64,000 bases of DNA from Lotus japonicus (lineage: Eukaryota; Streptophyta; Magnoliopsida; Fabales; Fabaceae), in the NCBI RefSeq assembly GCF_012489685.1, contig NC_080042.1, forward strand, positions 94,204,576 to 94,268,575. Reading direction: 5' to 3'. Below, in pieces: positions 22,129 through 35,600 of the stretch. Each line of letters opens with the position of its first letter. Position 1 is the first letter of the stretch. Both the position numbers and the translations under genes were made by a program. The notes under the pieces are model-generated. The model was given only the letters and a program-made list of their open reading frames with translations, made no database searches and had not been told where the DNA came from.

Positions 22129-25100
22129 ATGGCGGCAGATTCAAGAAAACGCACATTGGAGGCTTTGGAGAGAAGAATTGCTGTTGCCAAAAATGATCTT
22201 CTCTTAAAAGAAAAGAAGAGCAAAAAAGATATAAAGGATGATGGGAAACCAACCATTCCCGCAGTTTCTATTTCTAATGGTTCTTCCTTACATTGTCCAT
22301 CATCAGATGCAAACAAGAAAGGTAAGTTAACTTTCAATTTTGTTGGTTTTTGTTATTTTCTTTTTCTTTTCAAAGCTGGTAAATAATTTATTACACATTC
22401 ACCCATGTTAATTTTTTTAGTATCATAAATAAATAATGTCTTAGGAAGTATTTCCTCTTCTCACCTTGCATTTTATGCAATACATTTCCATCCTGTCTGG
22501 AGGAGTGTAAAATTTTATCTATTTATTGTTAATTTAAGAATTCTGCATTTGTAATATGTATATATGTAAATATCTTGTTTAACATTCAGCTGAGATGCTT
22601 TTGTTTCTTCCTTTTTAGGGAATATCAGTTTTTATGGTCATGCCACTTCGCAAGGTACTAGGCAGTCTGTGACTTCCCTTTAGTATATAAGATATTTGAC
22701 TTTTTTTTTTTCATTTTGAGTTTTGAAGGTTTTCTGTGAATCATATAGTATATATATAACTCCAATATATATGGGCTAAATGAAGTTAAAATTCATTTTC
22801 AGACATTGAAGATGGTCCTGCATATGATCAACTTTCTCTACCTATAAATGAAAATCTGCTGACAACCAATGAAGAGGTATTTTTTGCTTGGAGCACATGT
22901 TATGGCCAAGAATAATAAAAAGCCTAATTCAATCATTTGATGATTAAAATTTCTATTATAATTCCATAAAATCAATAATTAATCTCTTCTGAAAAAATAT
23001 TTGATATAAGGAGAAATTTATGGATCTTAAAAAACAACTCCTTAACCAATTAACAACCAGGGAAAGCTGCAATATGAAGGTCTCCTGCTCTTGATCTAAC
23101 CAAGTTGTGGAAGTTTCTTTTTCTTCAGTTTATAAAGATGTATATTTTCCCATAACTAATTTAAATAGTTGAACTTTCTTTATACTTTAATTTCAAAGAT
23201 TATACAGTTACCTATCTGTTCTCCATTGACTTGTATTCTGCAGTTTTCTGCTGAAAGAGGAGGTTCAATTATTGGAATGTTGCACGAGCTTCTTCAGAAG
23301 GGAGATGCAGCCCCAAAGTACATGCAAGGATCTAAAAACATGAAAATTGACAACTGGATCCTTCTTGATAATTTTGTACAAGGGCGTACAGTTTCTTCTG
23401 GTTCTCAAACAAGGGCTTTGCGAATCCATTCAAAACGCTCTAAGAAACACATGTCCATGAAACAACACAAAAAGTATGGATCATTGGATCTTCCGCAAGA
23501 ATTCCATAAGTAAGTTTATTGTCTCTAAACTACACCTCTTGGTAGTCTGTTGATCCTTATTGTTACTGCTATAGCTCTGCAGTTGTGGTAGTGTACATTG
23601 TCTGTTGTTGTGAGGAATCTTTCATTTTTCACCTTCCGTTTAAGGATTCTTATGTTTATGCTAGGGACAAATAATATTTTATACAGCATATTCTATTATA
23701 GTTGATAACTTTTTTACAATGATATTCTTTTTGTTCCCTACTCATTGTTTAATTTGATTGCAGGTTTGATATCTTCAAGCCAATGCATGAAATGTGGAAA
23801 GACTATATAATGCAGCTTCTTAAATCCACCGGGTATTATTGCTGCTGCTGTTGTGGTTGTTATGGTTATTGTTATTGGTATTTCATATTTGTCCAATAAA
23901 GAGAGGAAGAAAGATAAAAGATGGTTATAATCATTTATATTTTTCTTCTCTTATGGCTTTAATAACCATGGACCTGTTGAATATTCCAGGAAAAATCAAT
24001 TGGCTCAATGTCTCCTTGTTGCAGATCTACATGGTGCTAATATTTTAGGTCCGAACACACTTTTCCCCCCCCTCCGTTTAATGAGTTCACCAATGATAAT
24101 CTTATAGTAACAAATGCTACAACATTTTATATTCCTGATACTTTTACTTTCAATTTTGAGATGATCTAGGTATGACTACATTTTGCAAAGACAGTTATTC
24201 TGCAATTGCTTGGGTGTTTGTTTATTTGGCCAAAGATGCTTATCTCTTAATGTGCAATTCTTTTGTGTGCATCCGAAAGGTGTTAAAATTGTTGTTGTTA
24301 CTGAACTTGAATGGTCAAAAGCCTATTTTTGGTGTTTATAGAAAGAGTTAATGATGTTCAGTAGGTTTGGACATGCAGTTGCAGGAAACCAGTTTCTATT
24401 TTGGCAATAAGTTCAATAGTAAAGATGAGCTTGCTGCCTCCCTTTCTCTCTCCGGCCTCTGAGATCCCCTCTGGCTTGCATAACCTTAATATGGTCCACA
24501 CATTTGTAACTCAAAAAAAGAAAATGTTGCTAGAACTTTAATAGAATGTATTTTTTATTTAAGTTAATCAAATTTTTAAAGATGTGTTTCTATTATGAGT
24601 GTCGTTTGATATTAGTGTGGCATATTTTTTGACCAAACTTGGTATTTCCAAATTCTAAATATAAGGACCATGAAAAGAGTTATGTATATATGTGCTTCTT
24701 ATCATTAACAGTACTCTGCCAATCTATGTTTTGCAGTTGTGGAGTGTAAAATCAAACATTTGACTGGAACTTGTGGCATCATGATTCGTGAAACTTCTGA
24801 AGCATTTGGGATAATTACCGAAGATAATAAATTTCGAGGTAATCCTTGACATTCAAAGTAGAAACTGTCCTGGCATTACCAGAGTAGTTAAATGTTTAAA
24901 TGAATGTGCACAGTCGTTTTTGAATGCTTTTCTTATATTTACTAGTGACCACAGGGCAAGCGTGACTATTGTCACTCTCATAAAATATTGTTTGGCTGGG
25001 GTTCTTGTTCGATCTTGTTAGTTTGTGTCCCTTTAGGTTATATCCTCGGTTCTGTAGGAAAACCTGAAGTTTTTCCAACAGGGAATGAGATTTGGTGCTG

Positions 25101-25510
25101 ATAATATGTTTTGTACGAAGATCTGAAACTGTTTTAGAGTAAAACATTGTTATATTTCTAATTTAACATTGAAAATTGGATTTTAATTAATAATTCTATT
25201 TACAGCTGTTTCTAAATCACATTTCAACTAGAATCCTCCAAAGTTTTAGCTAGATCAAAAATTGATCTTCTCTTTCAGTACAACCAATTGAAATTCTGGG
25301 TATTTGAGTAATTATGCCATAAAATGATTTTTCACTTTGATCTGGAATCTCTTTATTATATCCTCTTTTCAAACCTTTGATGACCAAATACTTTCTATTT
25401 GGTAACTTGCAGTTGTTCCCAAAACGGTTTCTGTATTTGTATTCCAAGCTGATTGCTGGAAAGTCACTATGCACGGAGATAAACTCAGTTCAAGAAAGGT
25501 CGGATTATGA
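22129..25510 (+). CDS. POP4: Ribonuclease P/MRP protein subunit POP4 (Rpp29/p29)
   Basis: Nine coding exons by eye: 22129-22321, 22619-22654, 22803-22876, 23011-23079, 23244-23509, 23764-23832, 23990-24048, 24737-24838 and 25413-25510. All have GT-AG borders and phases sum to 321 residues. The start ATGGCGGCAG has G at +4. The N-terminal third is lysine-rich and variable. The C-terminal half is the Rpp29/POP4 domain, with FDIFKPMHEMWKDYI, LLVADLHGANILVVECK, TGTCGIMIRETSEAFGIIT and PKTVSVFVFQADCW. Rpp29 is a core protein of nuclear RNase P, which trims tRNA 5' leaders, and of RNase MRP. The Sm-like barrel binds the RNA. Exon 4 (23 codons, EKFMDLKKQLL) is short and its 3' donor is weak (GTCTCC), so it may be alternative. 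Confidence 0.9.
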
Positions 25511-26642
25511 TATTAGTGATGATCCTTCAATTGTTAAGTAACATCTTCATCCTTTGTAAGTTCTTTTGTATAAGGTAGTCTAAAATTTCCATTTGCATGC
25601 ATGTATCTGTAATCAGTCATCAGAGAAACAATAAGTGGATGGAAAGGGGACTGTTGTAACTCTTTAACCACACGTTGAAAAGATAAATAAAATGCCGTGC
25701 CAATAGAAGCAGTTTTTCTATCTTTAAACTCCTATTATGTTCTAAATTCAAAAAAAAAAAAAAAAACTCCTATTATGTTCAATTTATGAGAGGTGTATTT
25801 ACTGTGGAGAATGTTGATAAGTATCTTTGGTTTGCATCTTTAATTTTGATTGATGTGCAATATGATGCAATTTTATCTGACTTTTGTAACTCATGATTTG
25901 TTATTTCATTCTGACATAATCTGATCTCCCTTGTGGAAATTTTTGTAGTGGATGCCTAGACGTGCAGAAATAAACACTTCAAGTTGATGCAAGATATTCA
26001 TTTGAAATGAATATCTCATGTTGACATCCTGAAGCAAGTTGAACGCTACCATCAAATCTCAGCTGTCAGCTATGTTTGGTTCCTTACCAGTGTGTCAAAC
26101 TACTCTCTTAATTTTTAACTTCTTTAACAGAGACCACTCTTAACGTTTACAAGAAAATTAAATATTTAAAATGAATCAGTCCACCATATTTCAAATACTC
26201 AAATACACACATTTTCCTTAGTACCTCTTTTTCAAGGATTCCCAGTTAAATTATTGCAGCTTCTAAAAAAAATTTAAAAAATGTTGTATTTTGATACTCA
26301 ATTATAAATACGGTCAATACCTAATGGCCATGGTCAAAATTTCTTGTTACATATAGTTGTGTGGTCAATAACCACAAAAGGGTGATAATTAGTTTAAAAC
26401 ATGAGCAATTAATTACCAGTTACCACAGACAACCAAGATAAGTAACAGCGAAAAAAGTATTTACATGATTTTGCATTTGTTATCCAACATGTTGGAGTCA
26501 AAGGAACGTTGTTCTATCAAGAATCCCCACTTCCAAATTAATATATGACAAATGAAATCTGCCTATTTTCATTTTCTGTTCAATCTAACAGGGTGCATGA
26601 CACAACCCAGAAATATTTACATCTTTTTAACAAACGAATGAT
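25511..26642. other. Intergenic sequence between two convergent genes
   Basis: Holds the 3' regions of POP4 (plus) and RSH (minus). The 17-bp direct repeat AAACTCCTATTATGTTC at 25726-25742 and 25764-25780 encloses an A-rich tract and looks like a minimal retroposition scar. No gene is seen. Confidence 0.5.
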
Positions 26643-29600
26643 TTAGATTCTTACTTCAACAACATCACCGTCTTTGAGTTTCGTATTGGGCAGTACTAGC
26701 TGTCCATTAATCAAAACCAGCTTTCCATCCAAACCAACTCTTAGAGCCGCATCAGTAGCAGTGCTGCCAGCTTTTAACCTCATAATTTCACCATTAGGCC
26801 AACATATAATTACCACTTCTCCAAGGTTAAGAGAACCATGAAGATCATAAAGCTCTGCATCCTGCTTTATTTGCTTGATACTCACTTCCGAGCGCAATTG
26901 CTCTTCCCAGGAAAGCATTGTTCTCAAGAGTTGCACCTACAAGATGAATGCAAAGAGTCACTTAGACATTCATCGACATTTCATAAATCTACTGGAATAA
27001 AGGGGGGGGGGGGGATAACAACTTTCAATGTGCATGATGGCAGACACACACACAAACACACTAATTTCATACCTACATTTTAGCCTGCTATGCGTATTAG
27101 AAAAACTGATTTCTTCCATCTTAATCGGCATGTAAAAGTTTGTGTTCGTCATTACAAACATTACCAAAAATATAAATGATGTTCTATATAATATGATATA
27201 AATATTTTGCTGTAAGCAGAAATTTCATACCAGTGGGTCAAAACAACTTTTCAACACGTGACTGGTTATTTTAGTTGATCAATTCAAGAGACGTGAAATC
27301 TAAACAATGATACTCTCATTAATCAGTTACATAACATGGAATTGAGGGAAACAAAATGCACCATTATATTTTTGAGTGGCAATTATTTTAGACACGACAA
27401 GAAACAAAAGTGAACGGAGTTAAGCAATTTCAATTTGCAGTGAGTAAGAGAGGCAAGTTGTTCAACTAAAAAACCTTGTTATTGATGCTAGCATCCACAG
27501 AAGTTGATGCAACAAAGTCAAATTTTGGCCGTGATGTAATGCAATCCACTGGCCTGCCCTCAAACACCGCAGAAACAACATCCCAGTATTCAGATTCTTC
27601 TTCCTCAGTAAAATTGATAACCTGGATGAATGTTGGCAGTAGGCGCCCAAATTGGTCTTGCTGCAAATTATGCAATTATGGTCATTTACAAACCCGTTAT
27701 AGGTCTAAGAAAACCAGTAAGGGAAAGCAGTCACAGTGATGTGTTTTGCACTAAATATGGCCATGTACTTCATGTGATGTTTATAATGAATTTAATTTTG
27801 ATGCAGTGGAAAATTTTTACAATGTCAGCCTGCCATCCAATGATGTGGGGCGAGTGCGACACCATGTATGAGCAACATGCAAATTACATTCCCATAATGT
27901 CAAAAAAAATTCTATCTTTAAAAAACAATCATTTTATCCTTCGAATAGAATCTATAACATCACAAGATTAACTGATATGAACTATTAAAATCAAGAGAGT
28001 AAATGATAAAGGATAAAAGAACTGATGACAATTCCAAAAACTGATTGATACAAAGAAGTAGCTAGGTGTAATCATGTTGGTATCTTATTATTTTATCGCT
28101 GTATAAGCTTGGTTTAAATTCTACAATATCAACACTCTTCATGTGATAGAAATCAGGTCTTTCATGACAATCAGAGAAAATAATCATATTTCCTAAATAC
28201 AAGTATGCAATCCTTACATACCATATGCCAAACTACTTAATAGAATAAGCTCTCTTACACATTTTTTGGATTACTTAACACTTCAAATACAGTCAATCCT
28301 TCAAAAATTGACTCAGTGACTTGACAAATATGCATATCTAAACAAGAAAATGAATCTTCCAGTATACGTATGCCATTATATTGATTAACAAAAATAAGAT
28401 TTAGTAAAGGGAACTTCTCAGAAAAGAGCATACCTTGTGATACATACCATCTCGACATAGTGTGTACTTCTCTAGACAAGTAAACCAATCCCCATGTCCT
28501 GGTTCAAACCACCATTCATCAGACACCTGAAGCAGGTCAGCAGTAAGCAGCCTGGCCATGTAATTTAAAATAAAATAAAAGTGAAAAGATGAGATATGCA
28601 GTATTTAGAAAGCTAGTTGGTAAGCATAAGAATCATATACTGATCCATCTGAGCATTGTCATCTGAGTAAGTGCAATAAATTAATTTGTGCCTTTTTCAC
28701 AAACCATTCATCATAAATAATCTAAAGTAATATACCAAAAACGTTCTTGCTAAGCGGACCTTTTTGAATAGTTGTGCATAAGCTTCCCATTGCTTAATCT
28801 GGAAAGAAGATCTTCTGTCACCTACTGCTTCAGAGGCTGGTAGCCCAAAGCTGACAGCAACTAACAAATTTCTTTCATCATTTTCTACACTGAAAACACA
28901 AACTGCAATCAGTATGGGTAGCTTTATAGAATAACATTCACTAGAAATGGAATTGTTACTTACCTGATGATAACAGCAGCAAGTAAGTGACTTCCTTCTA
29001 CTCTGAGGACCGGATGCCCAGCCTTTAATGACTTATATCTACCTAATAAACTATCTGGAGAATTTTCCTCTTCTATATCTTTGGAGAAATAGGAGGATGC
29101 TTCTGTTTCAGGTTCATCCATTCTGTCTATGGATGAAAAAGGATTTCCAGTTTCCTTATAAAGCCAATGTGCAGCAAGTCCATGTTCAGCGTACTCATGC
29201 ATCCTCTAGTAAGCAATATGATAATAGAAAAATAAAGAACTGATGTATAAACACATAACCTCTGCAAGATATGTGAAATAATTTAGCACCTGTGTTCTTA
29301 TTTGTACTTCTAAAGGTGAGTTGTCAGGACCTTGGACAGCAGTGTGCAAGGACTGAAATTTTAACAAGTTAACACAGTCATAAGCACAATTTTAAAGATT
29401 AGAAGAACAAGATGATCATTTCATAAAATATGAAGCAGAAATCCTAACCTGATAGCCACTAGGCTTAGGATTAATGATGTAGTCATCAAATTCACCATCT
29501 ATTGGAGTCCAAAGCCTATATAGTAAAGTATAGATCTTAATAAGAGTCTATGTCTGAGGCCAACAGGATTAGGGTTAAGTGAAAGATATGCCAAAGATCT

Positions 29601-32600
29601 AATAGGTCTAAACTTACACTCTTAAAGAATGAACACAGCACACAAGTTTATATCCACATAACAGACAATACAAAATAACTGAAAAGGAAGAAAGGCAGGA
29701 AAACATAATGGAGGACAGTTTGACTTGTTAATTTCTATTTTATTTTCAGTTCCCTCCCTAAGAGTATATCTCATCTTACTCTGCTTCTGTGCTTTTTTTT
29801 TTTCCTCTTCTAGATTTCTTCCCCTCTTATTAAAAAAAAGTACCAATACATAACAGTAACACAACAAAAATAGTCAATTAATATCTAATATCTTCATCAA
29901 ATAATTATATTGAATGATATATGCATAGGCTATATGACTGAAACTAGCCCTTTTTTACCTGTGTACAATATCAAGAAGACTATAGCAACATTTAACTGCA
30001 GGCCCATGCAAGGTTCCTTTCTTATCTCCAACAACTACTCTTAATGCACGAGTATCATATACTTTATCAATGCTTATATCCTTTCGTTTCATCTGCACAA
30101 CATACAATCATGACTTTTATCATTAAATTAGTTCATACAAAGTAATCTCCACAATAATATTATTGATTCACAAGTGCTAGCATTTCTCAATAAGAAAGAA
30201 AAGCATTCATGGCTAGCTGTATAAAATTATGCCATTAAGATGAATGACAAAGAATTTAGTAAAAATGAAAGAAATATTAAAACTAATAGTCAGAAACCCC
30301 TGCATAAAAGTTCACTTCTCTACACGCTGTCATGAATTAACTATTTGACAAGTTTAATATGTCAGGTGAAGACACAAATGGTTTTATACTATGTTTCTAC
30401 GATATCCTCTCATGCAATAGCTCATTGGGCTTGAAGCGTTTACAATGCACACGCTAGCTATCTCATGCTGAAATTTAACTTTTTTTATTAGAATAATGGA
30501 CCGAACTCTAGACCACTTGATCATAGTGTCTGATACCATGTCATAAATGAATTATCCCAAAGTATTTACCTGTCGGTGAAAACACATGAATTGTTTTATA
30601 ATTATATTCTTGCACTGCTTTATCTAATTAATCATTATTGATTTTGCTTAGTATGTTCTAAATTTTTGCCCCCTAACTTATTTTTTCTGGTTCTGTCCCT
30701 GTCATTAGGATGCAGAGTCAACCACAAAATTTAAAGGGAACCATGAAACTTACAGAAATTTTCTTCTCAGTGGTCTCTTACATAAACTTCTCCACAAACC
30801 TATGCCTAACTATTTACATAAGGCCACAGTTCTACACAATTATAGAGTGAGAATAGCTAAAGCCTAAACTAAAAAAACATATTGTAGACTTCAAAGGTCA
30901 AGATAAGAAATTGTCAATACCTTACTGTATAAACTATACAGGCTTTTTAATCGGCTTGATAATGTAACTTCCATTCCCGGAACATAACTGCATATGCACA
31001 AGGAAACTTTTAAGAACTACAATTTGATTATACCACGACACTACAGCAGCCAGCAATGCATATAACAGTACATGGAACACAAAGCAAAGCATGCATGTGT
31101 CATGGACAACATCAGAATGTAAAAGTGGTAAATGATAATGGACAAAAAGAACATACGAAGCTGAGATAATCAATTCTCGCTCAAGTGCTTCCTCACAAAT
31201 GACCAATGATGCCAAAGCTAACCCAGCATCTAAAACAACCTTTGGTTTCATGCATGTCTCCATATTATTCCCAAAAGTACTGAGAAATTTAGCCCGTTTT
31301 CTCCGATCCAACAAAATATCAAATGGGACTACAGCGTCCAAAAGATCCTGCAAAAAAAAAAACCATAATTATAATGAAAAATTGCCTCGGTTATCAATCC
31401 TAAACACTCCAGACATCAGGAAAAAGGCTTACTACTACTACTACTACTACTACTACTAGAGAGTAACTTCAGATAGGAGATAGCCACCTAAAGTTATCTT
31501 TTGTGAACTTTTCACAACCATAAAATACTTGAAACCAATTATGGTTAAACATAAGGACATAAGTGTGTTTGATCAATCTTCTGTCTAACTTAAAGTATAC
31601 TTTTATTTATGAGTTGCATGCAGGAAAGTTAGAGCAAATAAAAGTAACATCACTTCTCAGTCCATAAACTTTTTTATCTCACTTTCCCCCTGTCCACCAT
31701 ACCCATTTTGCTTAAATTTTTTGAGCTTAACATATTTTGAACTTCATCATGTGCAAACAAGATAAAATTCTATATAAACAAACAGTATAATGATTTAATA
31801 ATTTGTGCTTATTAATATTATGCAGTCAGGCACTCGGTCAGAAGAAGCAGGTAGGCGAGTTGCAGTTGTCATAAGCACCAGTGTAAGACAGAAAGCAACT
31901 ACCAAATGAAACCATAAAACAACATTTAATCAAATCTCATGACTATACATACAATGATTACCTTTGAACTTAAAAAACTCTTACCTTCATACTAGAGACA
32001 TCCTCCTTGAATGTCACGGATTTATTGTCGAAAGAAGTTGAATTGTTCTCCTCCGAAGGTATCAAGTTTCCTTTCACAGATAATCTTCTCGGATTTCCTA
32101 TTCTGCTTGAAGGGCTCCACATGGAAGCTAGATCAGCTCGCATCTTTTGAAATATTTGAGGCTGATATACAAAAACCGATGTATAAGTGTCAATAAACTT
32201 CAATAATGCCAAACTGAAGTCATCTCCATAGTACTATTTTGTTTCTATTTATATCCAAAAGCAGGAATGTAACTGTAACTGTCACTTCTTACGATCATTC
32301 AATCTCATGTTAAGCGAAAAAGATAAAATATTTAGGTCCAGAAAATAGTTTAAAATTAATTTTCAAGTAGAACTGCTTTTTTTCTTCTTTATGTGGATAT
32401 AGATGGTATTGATTTACAAATAACGAACTTGAGCTTATTAAAGTTTCATAAACACTTAAAACAGATTTTTATGTACAAAAGGCATACCGCATACAAGTAC
32501 TTGGGGACATGATAATCTCATGGGTGTGTAGCATACAATTCCTAAGGGGGGTGGATAGATGATCAGAGGGTTTGGACTGTCTATTTGCTCGATGTCTCAT

Positions 32601-35600
32601 TTTGTCACATAGTTGCATTGCATCAATATAATTGACCGCTTTCAAAGTGAAAGAAACATGGAAGTTGGAAACAATTAGAAGACCTGTAGAACAGCAAAGC
32701 ACAGATCTTCGAGTTCAGATTTCAAAGCCCATAGACCCAATCTTGATGCAAGTGAACACCAAATAATTAAGGTCTCCTCTGCAACAGCTTGAGCCTTTTG
32801 CAATGGCAGAGCATAACTGCGAAGCAGACATTGTCACCTAATAAAATGGCCTATGAAACATACCTAGAACTTGCAAAATTTTATCCAAAATGTTAAATGC
32901 CCTGTATGCCTTAAGGCTGTTGGTAAGAAATAACTTATATTGCAAGGAAGTAAACCTTTACAAGTCACAACTAATAACCATGGAGGATTGAGAAAGCTGA
33001 TAATTTTAAAATAATATTCCTTTCATCTTGAGTCTGAAATGAAGGACAAGAAAAATAAAAGAAAATAAAGAAACCAAAATATTGGGCGTAAAGGCAAATA
33101 AATTGAAGAAGCTCAGAGAACCAGTACATTGTTCTCATGTTGTGAAGACGATCTGCAAGCTTGATGAGCACAACACGTGGATCATCAACCATTCCCAAAA
33201 GCATCACTCGTAAATTACTTGCCTAGTAGATTGAGAATGTAACACATCAGAAAACTCACTGTTGCTAATTCCACCGCCCAATATATCATATGCTTTACTC
33301 AAAAGACATATAGTTTAAATCAGGGTTGTTAATAGCGCGCCATAGCGGTGCAATAGCACTATAGCGTAGCGCCCTGGGGGTTCACCACTACTCCACTATT
33401 CACCGCTATTTGCCGCTATAGCGCTCGAAATATCATTTTTTGGGCTTGCCGCTACGCTATCCGCCATTAACAACCCTGGTTTAAATATTATCTTGAGCAG
33501 CCACCAGATGCATTAAAATGATATGTATAAAATGCTGTTGCGTCAAACTTTTTTATGGAAAATCAGTCTCTGAATTTAACAGATTATCAGATTATGTATA
33601 AACTGACCCAACTTCAAGCTCTACCAAAATATGATGCATTCCCCACTTCCCATATTGATCTTTGCATTTTTTAAATATCAAGGTGTCCTTTAATATTTTG
33701 TTATATAATATATACATAAATCAGATTCTATACCTCTTCTTGGCCAAGGACACCCTGGTTCACGCTTACCCTTCGATGCCTGCGTAATAGCTGCAAAAGA
33801 AAATGATAGGAGAATAGAGTTTCAAGATTCTAACATATAAATATGATGAAACAGCAGAATACATTTCATCACTAGACTTAAGATATTGCATGATGATTAT
33901 GTTAGGAGATGTCCATCAACAGATTAAGCCACCAACGAAAATAATGAGCTTGATATCAGATCTTGACAATGAGAATATGGGCCCTTTTTATTACATGGTC
34001 ATGATTTAACCTCATTCTTAACCAATTTAGGATTTCATCTCTCACACTAAGGTTTCCAACATTCCCCACTTCAAGTGTGAGTCCTAACAATGTATGCTCC
34101 CCCTCAAGCAGAAGAATTTCCAAGTATTCTTGGGGCTACTACTTAAGAGCCTAAGTCTTGACCAGTGCAACACAATATGGGTTAGACAAAAACACGAGCA
34201 TCAACCACCATCTCCAAATATTTAGCCAAGCTAAACCCTTGGCTTCAATACCAACTGTTAGGTGGGAAAGGGGAACCCCAAAAGTGGGAGGCATCCACCA
34301 AAAGGTGAATTGATAAACCGGAATAGTGATTGTGACACCACATCTTGACCCAAAAGCTTAAGGTAATAGATATATGGGTCCTGCTTACTTACATGATCAT
34401 CACTAAACCCTTCCTAATCAATGTACGAATTGTGAGTTTGACACCATTTCTTGACCCAAAAACTATAGGGCAGTGAGTATATGTATATAGGCATTTTGAC
34501 TTACATGTTCCTCACTTAAATCATTCTTTACTGACGTGGAACTTAGTTGTACACTTGAATCTCCAACAAGCTATGCAATAATTATGATAGGAAACTGCAT
34601 GAACAGTACTCGTGAACAGTAGCAGTTAGAAAGTTATTATTTAATTATTTGTTGGGTTAGTTATTTACATCAGTTTATGTTAGTTATGTTCTATCAAAAC
34701 TGCCTAGGGGTGGTTATTAAATTTCTAGTTATAAATAGGAGTTGTGGCTGTTAGTTTATACTTTAGACATTCAGAAATTGGGTGGTTGTCTTAGGGAGAG
34801 ACTGGACTCTCAAAATTCCAGAATTTGTAGGAGAGAACTGGCTCTCGAACACCAGTACTTCCATAAATATTCTGTAATAAATTCGGTTCCTATCAATTTG
34901 GTATCCGAGCACCATCCAGGTGCTGTGGTGCAAATGAATCGTGAAGAAATGGAGAAGGAGACAACAATTGGCCTTCTTAGACAAATAAAGAAGGAGATTG
35001 CAGATTTGAGAGAGGAAATCGCACGTCAGAGAAAGGACGAAATAGAGAAGATCTCTCTCATCCAGCAGTTGCTGCAGCATTGTTCGACCATGGTGGAAAG
35101 ACAGGATTGCATCTTTCAACGGGAAACGGAGGACGAATCCACTGTTTGGCCCCAAAAGGCCGACTTAGGGTTCGATGGTACAGGAAGACTGAAATTGCGG
35201 GTTGAACACTCACCATCGCTGTATTTTGAGTTTATAGTAAAGATGAAATTGAGGGTGACAAAGGTTGAGACTCTGCAATTCCAGAACAGCGTTGCAGTTC
35301 GCACGGGAAGGCCACCACGAAAACCGCCAGACTCACTCCGTTGCAAGACAATGACTGTCAATCATCCGCCGACTAAGCCACCAGACCTCTTTGTCGGTGA
35401 TCCCAACACCTTGGGCTGTATTCCATGCCATTTGGTAACCGCCAAACGACCTCCGGCAAAGCCACCGGATTCAGGCTTCCTTCATGTGAAATCAGTTGGC
35501 AAATCTGTGGCCATAGTGCAAGAAACTTTTCTGAATTATCACCTTGGGGACAAGGTGGATCTTTTAGGGCGGGGTATTGATAGGAAACTGCATGAACAGT

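Noticed and set aside
27001..27014. Long G run near RSH exon 18
   Set aside because: Simple homopolymer in an intron; prone to sequencing length error, no function inferred.
33313..33486. GC-rich island as a possible exon or CpG-type promoter
   Set aside because: Defined as an hAT MITE by its inverted ends and 8-bp duplication.
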